Positions 48,481 through 58,871 are shown, numbered from the stretch's first letter. The stretch: 64,000 bases of DNA from Marinifilum caeruleilacunae (GCF_013141825.1 NZ_RZNH01000010.1:1-64000), one strand, 5' to 3'. A program made the numbers and translations. Notes: generated by a model from the letters alone, not told the origin.

Positions 48481-51400
48481 TTAAAACTGAACGTTAACTC
48501 CGAATAAGAATTTGCGAGACATTGGATACAAAGCTCCAGCAGTACCTTCTGAATAATAAGCACCTGAATTATTTCCTGTTTCTCCAACAACAGCCACTTC
48601 AGGATCCGTACCAGAGAAATCGGTCCATGTATAAAGGTTTTCCCCAGTCACGAAGAACTTAACTGAATTCAACTTTATTTTTTCTAATACTGATTCTGGC
48701 AAGTTGTAGCTCAGTGTTACATTACGCAATTTCAGATAAGAACCATCCTCCAAATATCTTGAAGAAGGTTTGTATGCCTGGTTGTTACCACCTTCAATTG
48801 CTTTTGGATGAGTAGCCTTATCTCCTGGATTTTCCCATCTTGACCATCCATCATGCATTTTCATATTGTTAAAGGTTGGGTAACCTCCATCACTATCAAA
48901 GGTTTCACGAGCACTGTGATAAATGTAGTTACCATAAGCGTAACCAAAGTTAGCAGATAAGCTTATATTCTTATAACTCAGAGAAGTAGAGAAACCACCA
49001 AAGAAGTCAGGAGCTGAAGATTTATCTAATAATTCACGAGTTGCACTTGCATAGTCACTTGTCGTTTCCTTTGTTCCATCTTCATTGTGAATGTACCACA
49101 AAGGAGCACCTGTAGCTTCATCAACTCCTGCCCACTCTCTCATGAACCATTCATTCATGTCATGTCCTTCAGTATACTTCTTCTTCCCAATAATCTGCGG
49201 TTGCCCATTGTACATTTCTTTGATTTCATTCTTATTGAAACCAATATTGAAATCGAAATCCCAGTTGAAATCATCTCCTCGAACGATATCAGTATTTAAA
49301 CTAATTTCAATACCACGGTTATTTAATTCACCAACATTTTGCCATTGGCCTTCAACTCCTGTTATCGATGTTAATGGCACGTAATACAACAAGTCAGAAG
49401 TATTCTTATCGTACAGGTCAATGCTTAGATTTACACGATTAAACAAACGAGCATCGATAGCAAAGTTGCTCATGTATGATTTTTCCCATGTTAAATCCTT
49501 ATTTTCCAATTGTGATGGAAATGCCGCTGGAATACCTACATAATGGCGATTGATAGCGTACAATCCGTAAGCACCATAATAAGATGTTGGCATATTACCA
49601 ACCGAACCATAACTTGCTCTCACCTTCAAGGTATTCAACCAGTGAAGATCTTCCATAAAACTTTCTTCATGAACAGACCATCCACCACTAACGGTAAAGA
49701 AATTACCAAAACGTTTGTTCTCACCAAATCTTGATGAACCATCTCGACGGAAGGAGAATTGAGCCATATATCTGTTCTTGAAAATGTAGTTTGTATTGAA
49801 CAAATAGGATTCCATCGCCCATTCTAATTTTGTCCCTTTCACTGATTTTGGCTCAGCTGCTACATTTAAGACTTCAGTTCCTTGAGGGATTCCTTTACCT
49901 ACTGCTGAAGTGCTTTCGTATTTGTAGTCGGTATACTCATAACCTGCCAAAGCAGTTAAAACATGGTCATCACCAAAAGATTTGTTGAATTTCAACATTT
50001 GATTGGTAAATCTCTTGGTTACCGAAGAGTGACTATTACTCAAAGAACCTTTGTCTGATTCTCCTGAAGTAGATCTGGCATCAGTATAGCTCTCTCCAAA
50101 GTAATGCTTATAATTATAGTTATTCGTTGATTCAAAAGTCAAAAATGGAGCAATTTTGTACTCAAGGCCCATATTTACATCTCCTCCTACATTTCTTGAT
50201 TGTGACCAGTTCCATTGAAGGTTATACATATAGTTTGAACCATCTCGACCAATCCAGAAATCACCATCAGTTCCATTTTCCAAACTTGCTGTTCCTTCAT
50301 CACCTTTTCTAACCGAACCATCTAAGTTATATGGACTGTCCCAAGGCAGATAGTGATACATTGCATATACTGAATGTTGTTTACTATCGGTGGTACGAAC
50401 AAAACCTGATAATTTGGTTTTCAATGTTAATTTATCGTTCACCTTATAATCAAGGTTTACTCGCATTGTGTATTTGTCCAGATCATAACCTTTAACAGAA
50501 CCTGTTTCGGTATAGTAATCACCCATGATAAAAGTGCTTACTTTACCTGATGTCCCCGAATATGACATGTTATAATTCTGAACGGTTCCAGTTTGCGTTC
50601 CAAGGTCGAACCAATCAGTATCAGTTTCCAATAGCTTCTCAGAGAACCAAGGCTTGGTGTTCCAACTCTTGTGATAATCATACAATTCCTGAGAGTTCAT
50701 TACCTCAAAATTCCCAAGCGATAGAATATTCACACCATAGTTAGCATTAACAGTAAGAACTTCTCTTCCCTTCTTGGCTGTTTTCGTTGTCACAATGATT
50801 ACACCATTGGCCCCACGCGAACCGTACAATGCCGTTGCTGAAGCATCTTTTAAAATAGAGATGTTTTCAATTTCATTTGGACTAATCGCAGATCCGTCCG
50901 CTCCAACAACACCATCAACAACCCAAAGTGGATCTACTTCGGAACTTAATGACCCTTTACCTCGAATACGAATTTTTGCCTTACTACCAGGTTGACCACT
51001 GGCGGTTGAAACATATACACCAGAAGCTTTCCCCTGTAGTAGATTTTCAACTCGAGGAGTTGTCACATCTTTTAACTTATCACCTTTAACGGAAGCAACA
51101 GATCCTGTAAGGTTCGACTTTTTCTGAGTTCCATAGGCAACAATCACCACCTCATCCAAACTCTCAGTATCCGATTCTAATTTAAAATCGATAAGGGTTT
51201 GGTTCGCAACTGTAATTTCCTGTGATTGATATCCAATAAACGAAACAACCAATACATCCGATTCTTTTTCGGATTCGATACTATATTTACCATTAAAATC
51301 GGTAGTGGTACCAATAGTTGTTCCTTTAATCCACAGGTTTGCACCAATAATGGTTTCGCCCGATGCAGCATCGGTTACAATACCTGTAATCGTCTTTTTG

Positions 51401-51507
51401 TTGCCACTCTGTGCGACCGCTGTTGCCGCAAACAGAACAAGAACCAGTGCAATACTTAATACTCGACTAAGATTCTTACACGTTTTCTTCATGTTTTTCA
51501 TTAGCAT
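48481..51507 (-). CDS. SusC/RagA-type TonB-dependent transporter (locus 2)
   Basis: The 1008-residue outer-membrane porin has a signal peptide (ending AVAQ), a carboxypeptidase-D-like domain (~35-115), a plug with VVIVAYGTQKKSNLTGSV and IRGKGSLSSEVDPLWVVDG, and the barrel. Three in-frame ATGs lie in the first six codons; the first has an AAGGA ribosome site close upstream. It is divergent from the HTCS gene, with 542 bases between their starts. Confidence 0.94.
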   Translation of the reverse strand: MLMKNMKKTCKNLSRVLSIALVLVLFAATAVAQSGNKKTITGIVTDAASGETIIGANLWIKGTTIGTTTDFNGKYSIESEKESDVLVVSFIGYQSQEITVANQTLIDFKLESDTESLDEVVIVAYGTQKKSNLTGSVASVKGDKLKDVTTPRVENLLQGKASGVYVSTASGQPGSKAKIRIRGKGSLSSEVDPLWVVDGVVGADGSAISPNEIENISILKDASATALYGSRGANGVIIVTTKTAKKGREVLTVNANYGVNILSLGNFEVMNSQELYDYHKSWNTKPWFSEKLLETDTDWFDLGTQTGTVQNYNMSYSGTSGKVSTFIMGDYYTETGSVKGYDLDKYTMRVNLDYKVNDKLTLKTKLSGFVRTTDSKQHSVYAMYHYLPWDSPYNLDGSVRKGDEGTASLENGTDGDFWIGRDGSNYMYNLQWNWSQSRNVGGDVNMGLEYKIAPFLTFESTNNYNYKHYFGESYTDARSTSGESDKGSLSNSHSSVTKRFTNQMLKFNKSFGDDHVLTALAGYEYTDYKYESTSAVGKGIPQGTEVLNVAAEPKSVKGTKLEWAMESYLFNTNYIFKNRYMAQFSFRRDGSSRFGENKRFGNFFTVSGGWSVHEESFMEDLHWLNTLKVRASYGSVGNMPTSYYGAYGLYAINRHYVGIPAAFPSQLENKDLTWEKSYMSNFAIDARLFNRVNLSIDLYDKNTSDLLYYVPLTSITGVEGQWQNVGELNNRGIEISLNTDIVRGDDFNWDFDFNIGFNKNEIKEMYNGQPQIIGKKKYTEGHDMNEWFMREWAGVDEATGAPLWYIHNEDGTKETTSDYASATRELLDKSSAPDFFGGFSTSLSYKNISLSANFGYAYGNYIYHSARETFDSDGGYPTFNNMKMHDGWSRWENPGDKATHPKAIEGGNNQAYKPSSRYLEDGSYLKLRNVTLSYNLPESVLEKIKLNSVKFFVTGENLYTWTDFSGTDPEVAVVGETGNNSGAYYSEGTAGALYPMSRKFLFGVNVQF

Positions 51508-52049
51508 TTTTCCTTAGATTAGTTATTAAAACGGGTTAAATGATTCTCATTTATCAAAACTTCTATAATACTTATCGGAACTTTTATAATATTTTTTAAA
51601 ACAATTATAGTCTACTTCATCGGTTCCGATCCTGAATCACTTCAAATTTGTAAAATCCCAACATGAATGAGGGGTAAATATTCTGCGATAAGGTGGAGAT
51701 TTTACTTTGGGATAAGATTTCTGAAATTGTCGGTTTTACAGTACACACAGCTTAAATAGTCCCCGTGCAGCACGATTAGGGTAATATAGAAGGCTCTAAA
51801 AAATCATTTCAACTTCATTTTTGACTTATTTTTTCTCTTTTCACCCATTTGGTGGATATTTTAAGCAATTGGGTGCACTTTTTCTGCATTCTACTAACAA
51901 CTAGGCAATTCCCTACCTGGGAATAGCAATTTAAATGTACCTTGTAATACTTTTTAAAAGTCTGCCCGAAAAAAGAGCACTTCAGGATTTGACAGGCTTT
52001 GCAGGGATACGTATTTTTGATAACAACTGAAGAAAGAGAAAGATTGATT
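51508..52049. other. divergent regulatory region between susC and the HTCS gene
   Basis: No gene is seen. Near susC lie two direct copies of a 16-base AT-rich element spaced 21 bases apart, partly coinciding with the 22-bp element shared with the ROK promoter. The short plus-strand frame preceding the HTCS start lacks a protein-like sequence. Confidence 0.65.
51558..51601. promoter_or_regulatory. candidate HTCS or ROK operator: tandem AT-rich repeats
   Basis: aacttctataatactt (51558-51573) and aacttttataatattt (51579-51594) match at 14 of 16 positions and are spaced 21 bp, two helical turns, as expected for AraC-type dimers. The second copy extends into the 22-bp identity with 39134-39155. 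The element lies 50-95 bases upstream of susC. Confidence 0.55.
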
Positions 52050-55000
52050 ATGTGCCTCATCAATAAATACAATTCTATCATTTTAGGTTTGATGTTACTC
52101 TTAACATCACTCCATGCATTGGCGGATGAAACCACAAATTTCATTCACATGCAAGCCAAGTTTGAAGGACAACAAACCAATGCAAACAATGTGGTTGAAG
52201 ATTCGAAAGGTTATCTTTGGATTGAATCCTATTCAGGTTTGATTCGCTACGATGGATATGATTTTGAACCAATCATCAACTCCAAAATATTCTCGCAAAA
52301 TGCGAATTCACAATCCTTATTTAAGTTGCTAAAGCAAAAAGATGAGAGCATTTGGGCTGTTTCCAGAAAAGGAGATATTTCAAAATTGCTTGAATCAGGT
52401 AAATTTCAGGATTACGCAGGTTCAAACATCAAACAAGGAGAGAATTTTCAGGTGCAGTCAGCGCACTTAACCGACACTACTATATGGATGGGCTCTAACA
52501 ATGGAGCTGTTATTGGTCAATCAATCGTGTCAAAATCCTTCATACAGTTTGACATCGAATCCGAGGAAGATATCACCTCCATCTCGCAAGACAATAGAAA
52601 CACAATTTGGTTCAGCACAAGCAGAGGGCGAATTTTTAAAGGCAATATCAAAAGCAAAGATCTGGAAGAAATCAAAGGCCCATTTAATAACCCGTTTAGC
52701 ACAATTATTCTGAGCACCGACAATAACAATAACCTTTGGATAGGAACAGAATTGTCTGGTTTCTTTTTCTACAATACAAAAAACGGTGAGTACATTGACT
52801 ATCGAGTAAGAAATGAGAAGCTTGACTTCGTACCTTCAAATATGATTATTCGGATTTTTAGAGATAGTCGTGGATTGATTTGGATGGGAACCGATGGCGG
52901 TGGTTTGTATAAAATAGATCCGAAAAGCAAGGAGGTGAAAAGATTCAACCATTCGAAAACCAACCGCTTTTCTCTTCAGAGTAAAACCATTATTGGCATA
53001 GGGGAAACCAACAACAAAGACATCTGGGTGTTTACCAATTATGGCAATATCAATATCATTCCAAATGAATCGAATACAGTTGGCTACCACAGTGGCAGCC
53101 TAGATGGCTCGCCAACAAGAGTTCTCTCCATACTCAAAGCCAAAGATGGAAAGCTCTGGATTGGAACCGATGGCGAAGGCCTAAGCATGCTTAATCGTAA
53201 AGGCGAAACCATTCAACAATTTATTGCCAACACAAAATCAGCCAAAGGCATTCCAGGCAACTACATTCAGGCCATAGCCGAAGATCAGAATGGGAATTTA
53301 TGGATTGGAACTTACCTAAATGGATTGGCTTTTTATAATCAGAAAGAGAATCGTTTTCGCCGGATTAAAACATCAAACAAATATGTACAAAATGGTAGCG
53401 ATATCCGATCGATTTACATTGATCGAAAAAATAGAATTTGGATTGGCAGCAATATCGGTTTATTCGTATTCAATACAGATGGTAGGCAGTTGGCCTACTT
53501 CCAACATAACAACCAGGATTTACAGGGCAGCATAGCCGAATTCTTTCTTGAAGACGAACTCGGTCAATTTTGGATTGGAATGTTTAATGGTGGAATCTGC
53601 TTGATGGAAGAAGCCGAAGATTTTCAGAATTCGAGGTTTATTACTTACAAGCTATCATCATCAAACAACATTTCGGAAAGTAGTGTTATTCACGGAACAA
53701 GCAATAATGATGGTTATTTGTACCTGGTAAACAGCTATTCGAAATTGGTGAAGTTCGATATAAAAAAGAAAGAAGTAGTGAGCATGTCTGGATTCACAGC
53801 TGATCAAATACATGGGTGTGTAGCTGTAATTTCAAGCGATCCAAACAATCTTTGGCTTTCCAAAAACAATGGAATAGCTCATCTGGATTTACAATCGAGA
53901 GAGGAATATTTTTACACCTGGAAAAATGGAACAATTAAAGGGAAATTCCTCTCTGGAAGTTCTTACCTTGATAAAAATGGCCTGATTTACTTTGGTGGCA
54001 TAGAGGGTGTCAATTATTTCAATCCCAACAACATGCAAACTCAGAAAAAGGATCTAAACCTGTATATCAACCATATGGAAATTGTGAATCGGGATGCCGA
54101 TGAAATTATTCCAGACCAACTCGTAAATGGAATTGAGCAAACCAGGCATTTGAAGCTGAATCACCATCAAACTTCATTCTCTTTTAAATTTGCCGTTGTT
54201 AACGATCACCTGGATCCCAATTACACCTACGCGTACCGATTGAAAGGTTTCAACCATAAGTGGATCAGTAGCACAAACAATCGAATTGCAACCTATACCA
54301 ATATCCCTTACGGTGATTATACTTTTGAAGTAAAGGCCGGAACAAAGCTCAACGATTGGAATATTGATGCAAAATCGATTGAACTAAGCATTTTGCCACC
54401 ATTTTGGAAAAGATGGTGGGCCTACACCATTTATGCCATCCTGTTTATTGTGATTGGCTTTTTTATTATCAGGTATTACCTGATGTGGGCAAGCTTGAAG
54501 AAAAAGCTATTGTTGGAAGAGTTACAAAACGAAAAAAACAAGGAATTGTATGCCATGAAAATGAATTTCTTTGCAAAAATGTCGCACGAAATTCAAACTC
54601 CGCTAACGCTCATTTTATCGCCTATCGATAATATGATTGAGCGGGCCGAAGGAAACCTTTTACTTTCGCAGCGTTTGCAGGTGATCAAAAACAATGCCAC
54701 CCGCCTGTCGCGCATTGCCATGGAACTTATGACTGTTCGGAACAAAGAGATGGGTAAATTGAAAATCCGAGCCAGCGAAAATAATGTGGTAAATCACCTG
54801 AACCAGGTAGCCCTTTCCTTTATGGAGCAAGCACGATTTAAGCAAATCGATTTAATCCTGGAAAGTGAATCGAAAAAGATGATGCTTTGGTACGATCGCC
54901 AAAAGCTGGAGCATATCATATACAACCTATTGGCAAATGCATTTAAGTTTACGCCACGCGATGGGAGAATTACACTGGCAATAAAAGAGGATATTTCGGC

Positions 55001-56144
55001 ACATAAGATATTAATTACAGTTTCGGATACCGGTATTGGCATTCCGAAATATGACCTTGAAAATATCTTTAATCTGTTTTATCAATCGAAAGATGGAAAG
55101 AGTGTGGGAGGAACCGGAATTGGTCTTGCACTCACCAAAGAACTCATCCTGCTGCACAAAGGCGATATTAAAGTAGCATCGGAAATCGACAAGGGAACAA
55201 GCTTCTCCATTTCGCTTCCATTGGGCAATAATCATTTTAAACAGGAAGAAATCCTTGTACAGGATATCGTTCAAAATAGAGAACCAGTTACAAAGCCTGA
55301 TTCTATTGCTGAAAAGGAAATAAAGGAAGAGATTGTAAATGATGCCGATAATTTGAAAAAAACTTTACTGATTGTTGAGGATAATTACGAAATGTTAATG
55401 TTTTTGGAAGATAGTTTCAAAGCTCATTACCAGGTGATGACCGCACAAAACGGACAGGAAGCGATTGATAAAATCAAAGATCTAAAACCTGATATTATTC
55501 TGAGCGATGTAATGATGCCAATTATGGACGGAATAAGCCTTTGCAAACATCTTAAAGAAAAACGATCGACCCGACATATTCCTATTATTTTGCTAACCAC
55601 CAAAAACGCTACTGCATCAAAGCTGGAAGGTCTTCAGTTTGGTGCAATCGAATATATAAACAAACCTTTCAATGTAAAGGAGCTTTTACTGAAAGTGAAT
55701 AACATCCTGGATGCTCAGCAAAAATTAATTGAGCAATACAGGTCGGAAGTACTAACCGAAAGTAAGGAGATTGAGGTAAAATCGCCAGATGAGAAATTCA
55801 TCGAATCAGTAATTGTTGAAATGGAACGAAATTTCGACAATCCTGATTTTAGACTGGAAGATTTGGCCGAACCATTAAACATGAGCTACTCCAATATTTA
55901 CCGAAAATTCCAATCCTTAACCGATAAAACCCTGGTTGATTTCATGCGTAATTTCCGTTTAAAAAAGGCCATTCCGCTTTTAACGCATCACAATTTTACC
56001 ATTTCGGAAATTGCCTACCAGGTTGGTTTTAACGATCCGAAGTATTTCTCGAAATGTTTCAAAAAGGAGTATGGACAAACACCAAAACAATACAAACAGC
56101 AAAACGAATCAAGAACCGATAAAACGATTGAAAATTCCCAATGA
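52050..56144 (+). CDS. hybrid two-component system sensor/regulator (HTCS)
   Basis: The ~1364-residue inner-membrane regulator carries all parts of a two-component system. Domains in order: signal peptide, two seven-bladed Reg_prop beta-propellers in the periplasm (WIGTDGEG-type blades), Y_Y_Y domain (~690-760), one membrane helix (~788-812), HisKA with phospho-His in KMSHEIQTPLTL (~843), HATPase (ANAFKFTPRDG), receiver with Asp in DIILSDVMMP (~1151), and AraC-type HTH (~1265-1364). It should sense an oligosaccharide and activate the divergent susCD run. The stop overlaps the next gene's start (ATGA). Confidence 0.95.
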   Translation: MCLINKYNSIILGLMLLLTSLHALADETTNFIHMQAKFEGQQTNANNVVEDSKGYLWIESYSGLIRYDGYDFEPIINSKIFSQNANSQSLFKLLKQKDESIWAVSRKGDISKLLESGKFQDYAGSNIKQGENFQVQSAHLTDTTIWMGSNNGAVIGQSIVSKSFIQFDIESEEDITSISQDNRNTIWFSTSRGRIFKGNIKSKDLEEIKGPFNNPFSTIILSTDNNNNLWIGTELSGFFFYNTKNGEYIDYRVRNEKLDFVPSNMIIRIFRDSRGLIWMGTDGGGLYKIDPKSKEVKRFNHSKTNRFSLQSKTIIGIGETNNKDIWVFTNYGNINIIPNESNTVGYHSGSLDGSPTRVLSILKAKDGKLWIGTDGEGLSMLNRKGETIQQFIANTKSAKGIPGNYIQAIAEDQNGNLWIGTYLNGLAFYNQKENRFRRIKTSNKYVQNGSDIRSIYIDRKNRIWIGSNIGLFVFNTDGRQLAYFQHNNQDLQGSIAEFFLEDELGQFWIGMFNGGICLMEEAEDFQNSRFITYKLSSSNNISESSVIHGTSNNDGYLYLVNSYSKLVKFDIKKKEVVSMSGFTADQIHGCVAVISSDPNNLWLSKNNGIAHLDLQSREEYFYTWKNGTIKGKFLSGSSYLDKNGLIYFGGIEGVNYFNPNNMQTQKKDLNLYINHMEIVNRDADEIIPDQLVNGIEQTRHLKLNHHQTSFSFKFAVVNDHLDPNYTYAYRLKGFNHKWISSTNNRIATYTNIPYGDYTFEVKAGTKLNDWNIDAKSIELSILPPFWKRWWAYTIYAILFIVIGFFIIRYYLMWASLKKKLLLEELQNEKNKELYAMKMNFFAKMSHEIQTPLTLILSPIDNMIERAEGNLLLSQRLQVIKNNATRLSRIAMELMTVRNKEMGKLKIRASENNVVNHLNQVALSFMEQARFKQIDLILESESKKMMLWYDRQKLEHIIYNLLANAFKFTPRDGRITLAIKEDISAHKILITVSDTGIGIPKYDLENIFNLFYQSKDGKSVGGTGIGLALTKELILLHKGDIKVASEIDKGTSFSISLPLGNNHFKQEEILVQDIVQNREPVTKPDSIAEKEIKEEIVNDADNLKKTLLIVEDNYEMLMFLEDSFKAHYQVMTAQNGQEAIDKIKDLKPDIILSDVMMPIMDGISLCKHLKEKRSTRHIPIILLTTKNATASKLEGLQFGAIEYINKPFNVKELLLKVNNILDAQQKLIEQYRSEVLTESKEIEVKSPDEKFIESVIVEMERNFDNPDFRLEDLAEPLNMSYSNIYRKFQSLTDKTLVDFMRNFRLKKAIPLLTHHNFTISEIAYQVGFNDPKYFSKCFKKEYGQTPKQYKQQNESRTDKTIENSQ

Positions 56145-57529
56145 GTAAGTTAAAGAAATACAAATTCCCATTATTGATTCTGATTGCGTTCCTGTTTGCT
56201 TTTCTGTTTACATCTGGCTTAAAAGGCGTTGATAATTACACTTCCAAAGATGAATATTGCATGTCGTGTCATGTTCATACCGAAGCCGATAATTCCTGGA
56301 AGTATGCGAGTCATTACAACAACAAAAGTGGCGTAGTTGTGCATTGTGTCGATTGCCATTTGCCTCCTAAAAGTCACAGCAGTTACTGGCCACAGAAATT
56401 AAAGGCTGCTTCAAAAGATGTATATTCTTTCTATTTCAAGGATCATTCCGAAATCAATTGGAATGAGAAATCGAAGGCAAAACAGGCCAAAAACTTCACT
56501 TACAATGAATCATGTACCAACTGCCATGATAACTTATTTCCCCTACATCTTTCTAAAAAGGGCGATAAGGCCCACCTTTACTACAAAAACAACAAGGAAA
56601 AACTGGATTGCATCAACTGTCATTTAGATGTTGGGCATGGCGGAAAGAAAATGCATAAGCCTAATCAAATGTTTATGCGAAAAGTGAAGTCGGATGAGCT
56701 ATTTACGAGCTCAACAAGAGTATCGAAATTCGAAAATTTCACAGAACAAATCCCAGGAACAGATGTCTCATTTGATCTAATGGCCATTCCAGCTACCGAT
56801 TCTATCCCCCGTTTTTTTATGGGGAAAATTGAAGTTTCATGGAACGAATACAAAGCCTTTCTGGCCGAAACCGAATCGGAAGGAAGAGTAGAAAAGAACA
56901 CAGAAGATCTTGATGCCATAAGTGGCGCAACACCTCCTTTCGGAGATCCTTCACAGGCATGGGGCATGGGAAAAAGACCAGCCATTACAATGACCTGGCA
57001 TGCTGCCAACATCTATTGCAAATGGTTGTCTGAAAAAACGGGAAAAACCTATCGCCTTCCTACACAAAAAGAGTGGATGTATGCCTGCAATGCCAATGGC
57101 AAAGAAGATTTTTTCTTTGGTGGTAGTTTAAAAAATTACAAGCAGAAAAACTTTCCGATGAACCTATTCAAGCAAGCAAATGAAAGGATTAATGAATATG
57201 TGATCTGGATGGTGAACAGTGAAGAAAAAACCGCTCTTCCCGATCGAGTAAAGGCCAATCCTTTTGGTTTGCTCCACATGCTGGGCAATGTGAAAGAGTT
57301 TTGTTCCGATCAAATCACGGTAAATGGAAAAACAGAACATGTTCTTATGGGCGGATCATTCAACAGTGAGTTAAAAGACTTACGATACAACAAAACAGAT
57401 CACACCCAACACGATGCATGGATGCTAACAGATCCTCAAATTCCGAAAAGCATATGGTGGTATTCCGATTGTACCGATGTTGGATTCAGAGTCGTTTGCG
57501 AATTTCCTAAAATCAAGAGTCATGAATAA
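56141..57529 (+). CDS. tetraheme NapC/NrfH-like cytochrome fused to FGE-like domain
   Basis: The 462-residue membrane-anchored protein has one N-terminal helix (~6-26), then four CxxCH heme motifs (C40-H44, C69-H73, C125-H129, C157-H161), as in quinol-oxidising NapC/NrfH-type cytochromes. Residues ~190-455 form an FGE/SUMF1-like domain with RLPTQKEW, LGNVKEFCSD, MGGSF and DVGFRVVCE. The two catalytic cysteines that follow GGS[WFY] in true formylglycine enzymes are absent (GGSFNSELKDLRY), so FGE activity is unlikely. The start overlaps the HTCS stop by four bases, and the stop overlaps the next gene. The periplasmic partner is unknown. Confidence 0.85.
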   Translation: MSKLKKYKFPLLILIAFLFAFLFTSGLKGVDNYTSKDEYCMSCHVHTEADNSWKYASHYNNKSGVVVHCVDCHLPPKSHSSYWPQKLKAASKDVYSFYFKDHSEINWNEKSKAKQAKNFTYNESCTNCHDNLFPLHLSKKGDKAHLYYKNNKEKLDCINCHLDVGHGGKKMHKPNQMFMRKVKSDELFTSSTRVSKFENFTEQIPGTDVSFDLMAIPATDSIPRFFMGKIEVSWNEYKAFLAETESEGRVEKNTEDLDAISGATPPFGDPSQAWGMGKRPAITMTWHAANIYCKWLSEKTGKTYRLPTQKEWMYACNANGKEDFFFGGSLKNYKQKNFPMNLFKQANERINEYVIWMVNSEEKTALPDRVKANPFGLLHMLGNVKEFCSDQITVNGKTEHVLMGGSFNSELKDLRYNKTDHTQHDAWMLTDPQIPKSIWWYSDCTDVGFRVVCEFPKIKSHE

Positions 57530-58871
57530 ATCATACGAACAGAGTCGCAGAAAATTTATCCGTAATGCAGCCGCTGCAGGCATTATTGGTGCTGTTAGTT
57601 TCAACTCCATTTTTACTTCGTGCAGACAGTCCAATCAAAAAGATTATCGTTTTCCTACCATGCTTCCACAAGCTCCTGACGGACCACTTTTAAAAGCCGG
57701 AATTGTAGGTTGTGGTTATCGTGGAACCGGCGCAGCCCTCAACTTTCTAAATGCCGGTCCTAATTTGGAAATTGCTGCTCTGGCCGATGTTTTTCAAGAT
57801 CGGGTTGAAGCCTGCCGCAAACAGATTCTGGAACAAAAAAATGTTGAGGTTCCTAAAGACAATTGCTTTGTTGGCATTGATTCTTTTGAGAAGTTAATGG
57901 AATGCGATCTGGATGTGGTCATCCTGGCTACTCCTCCTCACTTTCGACCACAACATTTCGAAGCATGTGTAAAAGCACAAAAGCATGTTTTCATGGAAAA
58001 GCCTGTAGCTGTTGATCCTGTTGGAGTACGTTCGGTAATGGTATCGGCCGAAAAAGCAAAAATGCTTGGTTTATCCGTTGTAACGGGAACCATTAAACGC
58101 CATCAGCAAGACTATATCGAAACTTTTAAGCAGGTAAATCGGGGTGCTATTGGCGAGATTGTTTCGGCTAACAGTTACTACAATGTAGGCAAATTATGGC
58201 ATCGAAACCCACGTGCCGACTGGTCTGAATTGGAAAACATGATTCGCAACTGGGTGAATTGGTGCTGGCTATCGGGCGATCATATTGTGGAGCAACACGT
58301 TCACAACCTGGATACCATCAACTGGTTTGTTGGCAAACATCCCGTGAAAGCTTTGGGCTTTGGTGCACGCCATCAAAGGGTCTCAGGTGATCAATACGAC
58401 ATGTTTAGTGTCGATTTTGTGTACGATAACGACATTCATTACCACAGCATGTGCCGTCAAATTAACGAGTGCTCAAACTCCGTTTCCGATCGAATACAGG
58501 GAACAGAAGGTTTCACCAATTGCGAAAACAGCATTTATGAATTGGATGGTTCATTAAAATGGTCATTCGATTACCCAAAGAAAGGAAGTGGTAAGAACAT
58601 CAGCCGATTGGCCACGAACCCATTCGATCAGGAACACATCGATTTGGTAACAGCAATTCGAACCAGAAAACCTGTTAACGAAGCCTTCCAGATTGCAGAA
58701 TCGAGCATGACTGGAATTATGGGAAGAGTTTCGGCATACACAGGCAAAGAAGTGAGCTGGGATGAGATGATAAATTCGGATTTGTATTTGGGACCAAAAA
58801 CTTATGATATCGGCCCTGTTGACATCTCCAAAGAGATAGCCAAACCCGGAAAAGCTCCTGTGCAAAAATAA
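57522..58871 (+). CDS. second exported Gfo/Idh/MocA oxidoreductase
   Basis: The 449-residue protein carries a twin-arginine signal (SRRKFIRNAAAAGIIG) ending in a possible lipobox (IFTSC). The Rossmann fold (AGIVGCGYRGTGAA, ~60-73) has the EKP motif (FMEKPVAV, ~160) and the C-terminal Gfo/Idh domain includes HIVEQHVHNLDTINW. It is not closely similar to the GH109 protein at 43596 and could be a sugar dehydrogenase or an NAD-dependent glycosidase. The ATG at 57522 overlaps the cytochrome gene stop by eight bases, indicating translational coupling. Confidence 0.87.
   Translation: MNKSYEQSRRKFIRNAAAAGIIGAVSFNSIFTSCRQSNQKDYRFPTMLPQAPDGPLLKAGIVGCGYRGTGAALNFLNAGPNLEIAALADVFQDRVEACRKQILEQKNVEVPKDNCFVGIDSFEKLMECDLDVVILATPPHFRPQHFEACVKAQKHVFMEKPVAVDPVGVRSVMVSAEKAKMLGLSVVTGTIKRHQQDYIETFKQVNRGAIGEIVSANSYYNVGKLWHRNPRADWSELENMIRNWVNWCWLSGDHIVEQHVHNLDTINWFVGKHPVKALGFGARHQRVSGDQYDMFSVDFVYDNDIHYHSMCRQINECSNSVSDRIQGTEGFTNCENSIYELDGSLKWSFDYPKKGSGKNISRLATNPFDQEHIDLVTAIRTRKPVNEAFQIAESSMTGIMGRVSAYTGKEVSWDEMINSDLYLGPKTYDIGPVDISKEIAKPGKAPVQK

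Noticed and set aside
56141-57529. Formylglycine-generating enzyme for sulfatase activation
   Set aside because: Both catalytic cysteines expected after GGS are missing and no sulfatase gene is present in the window.
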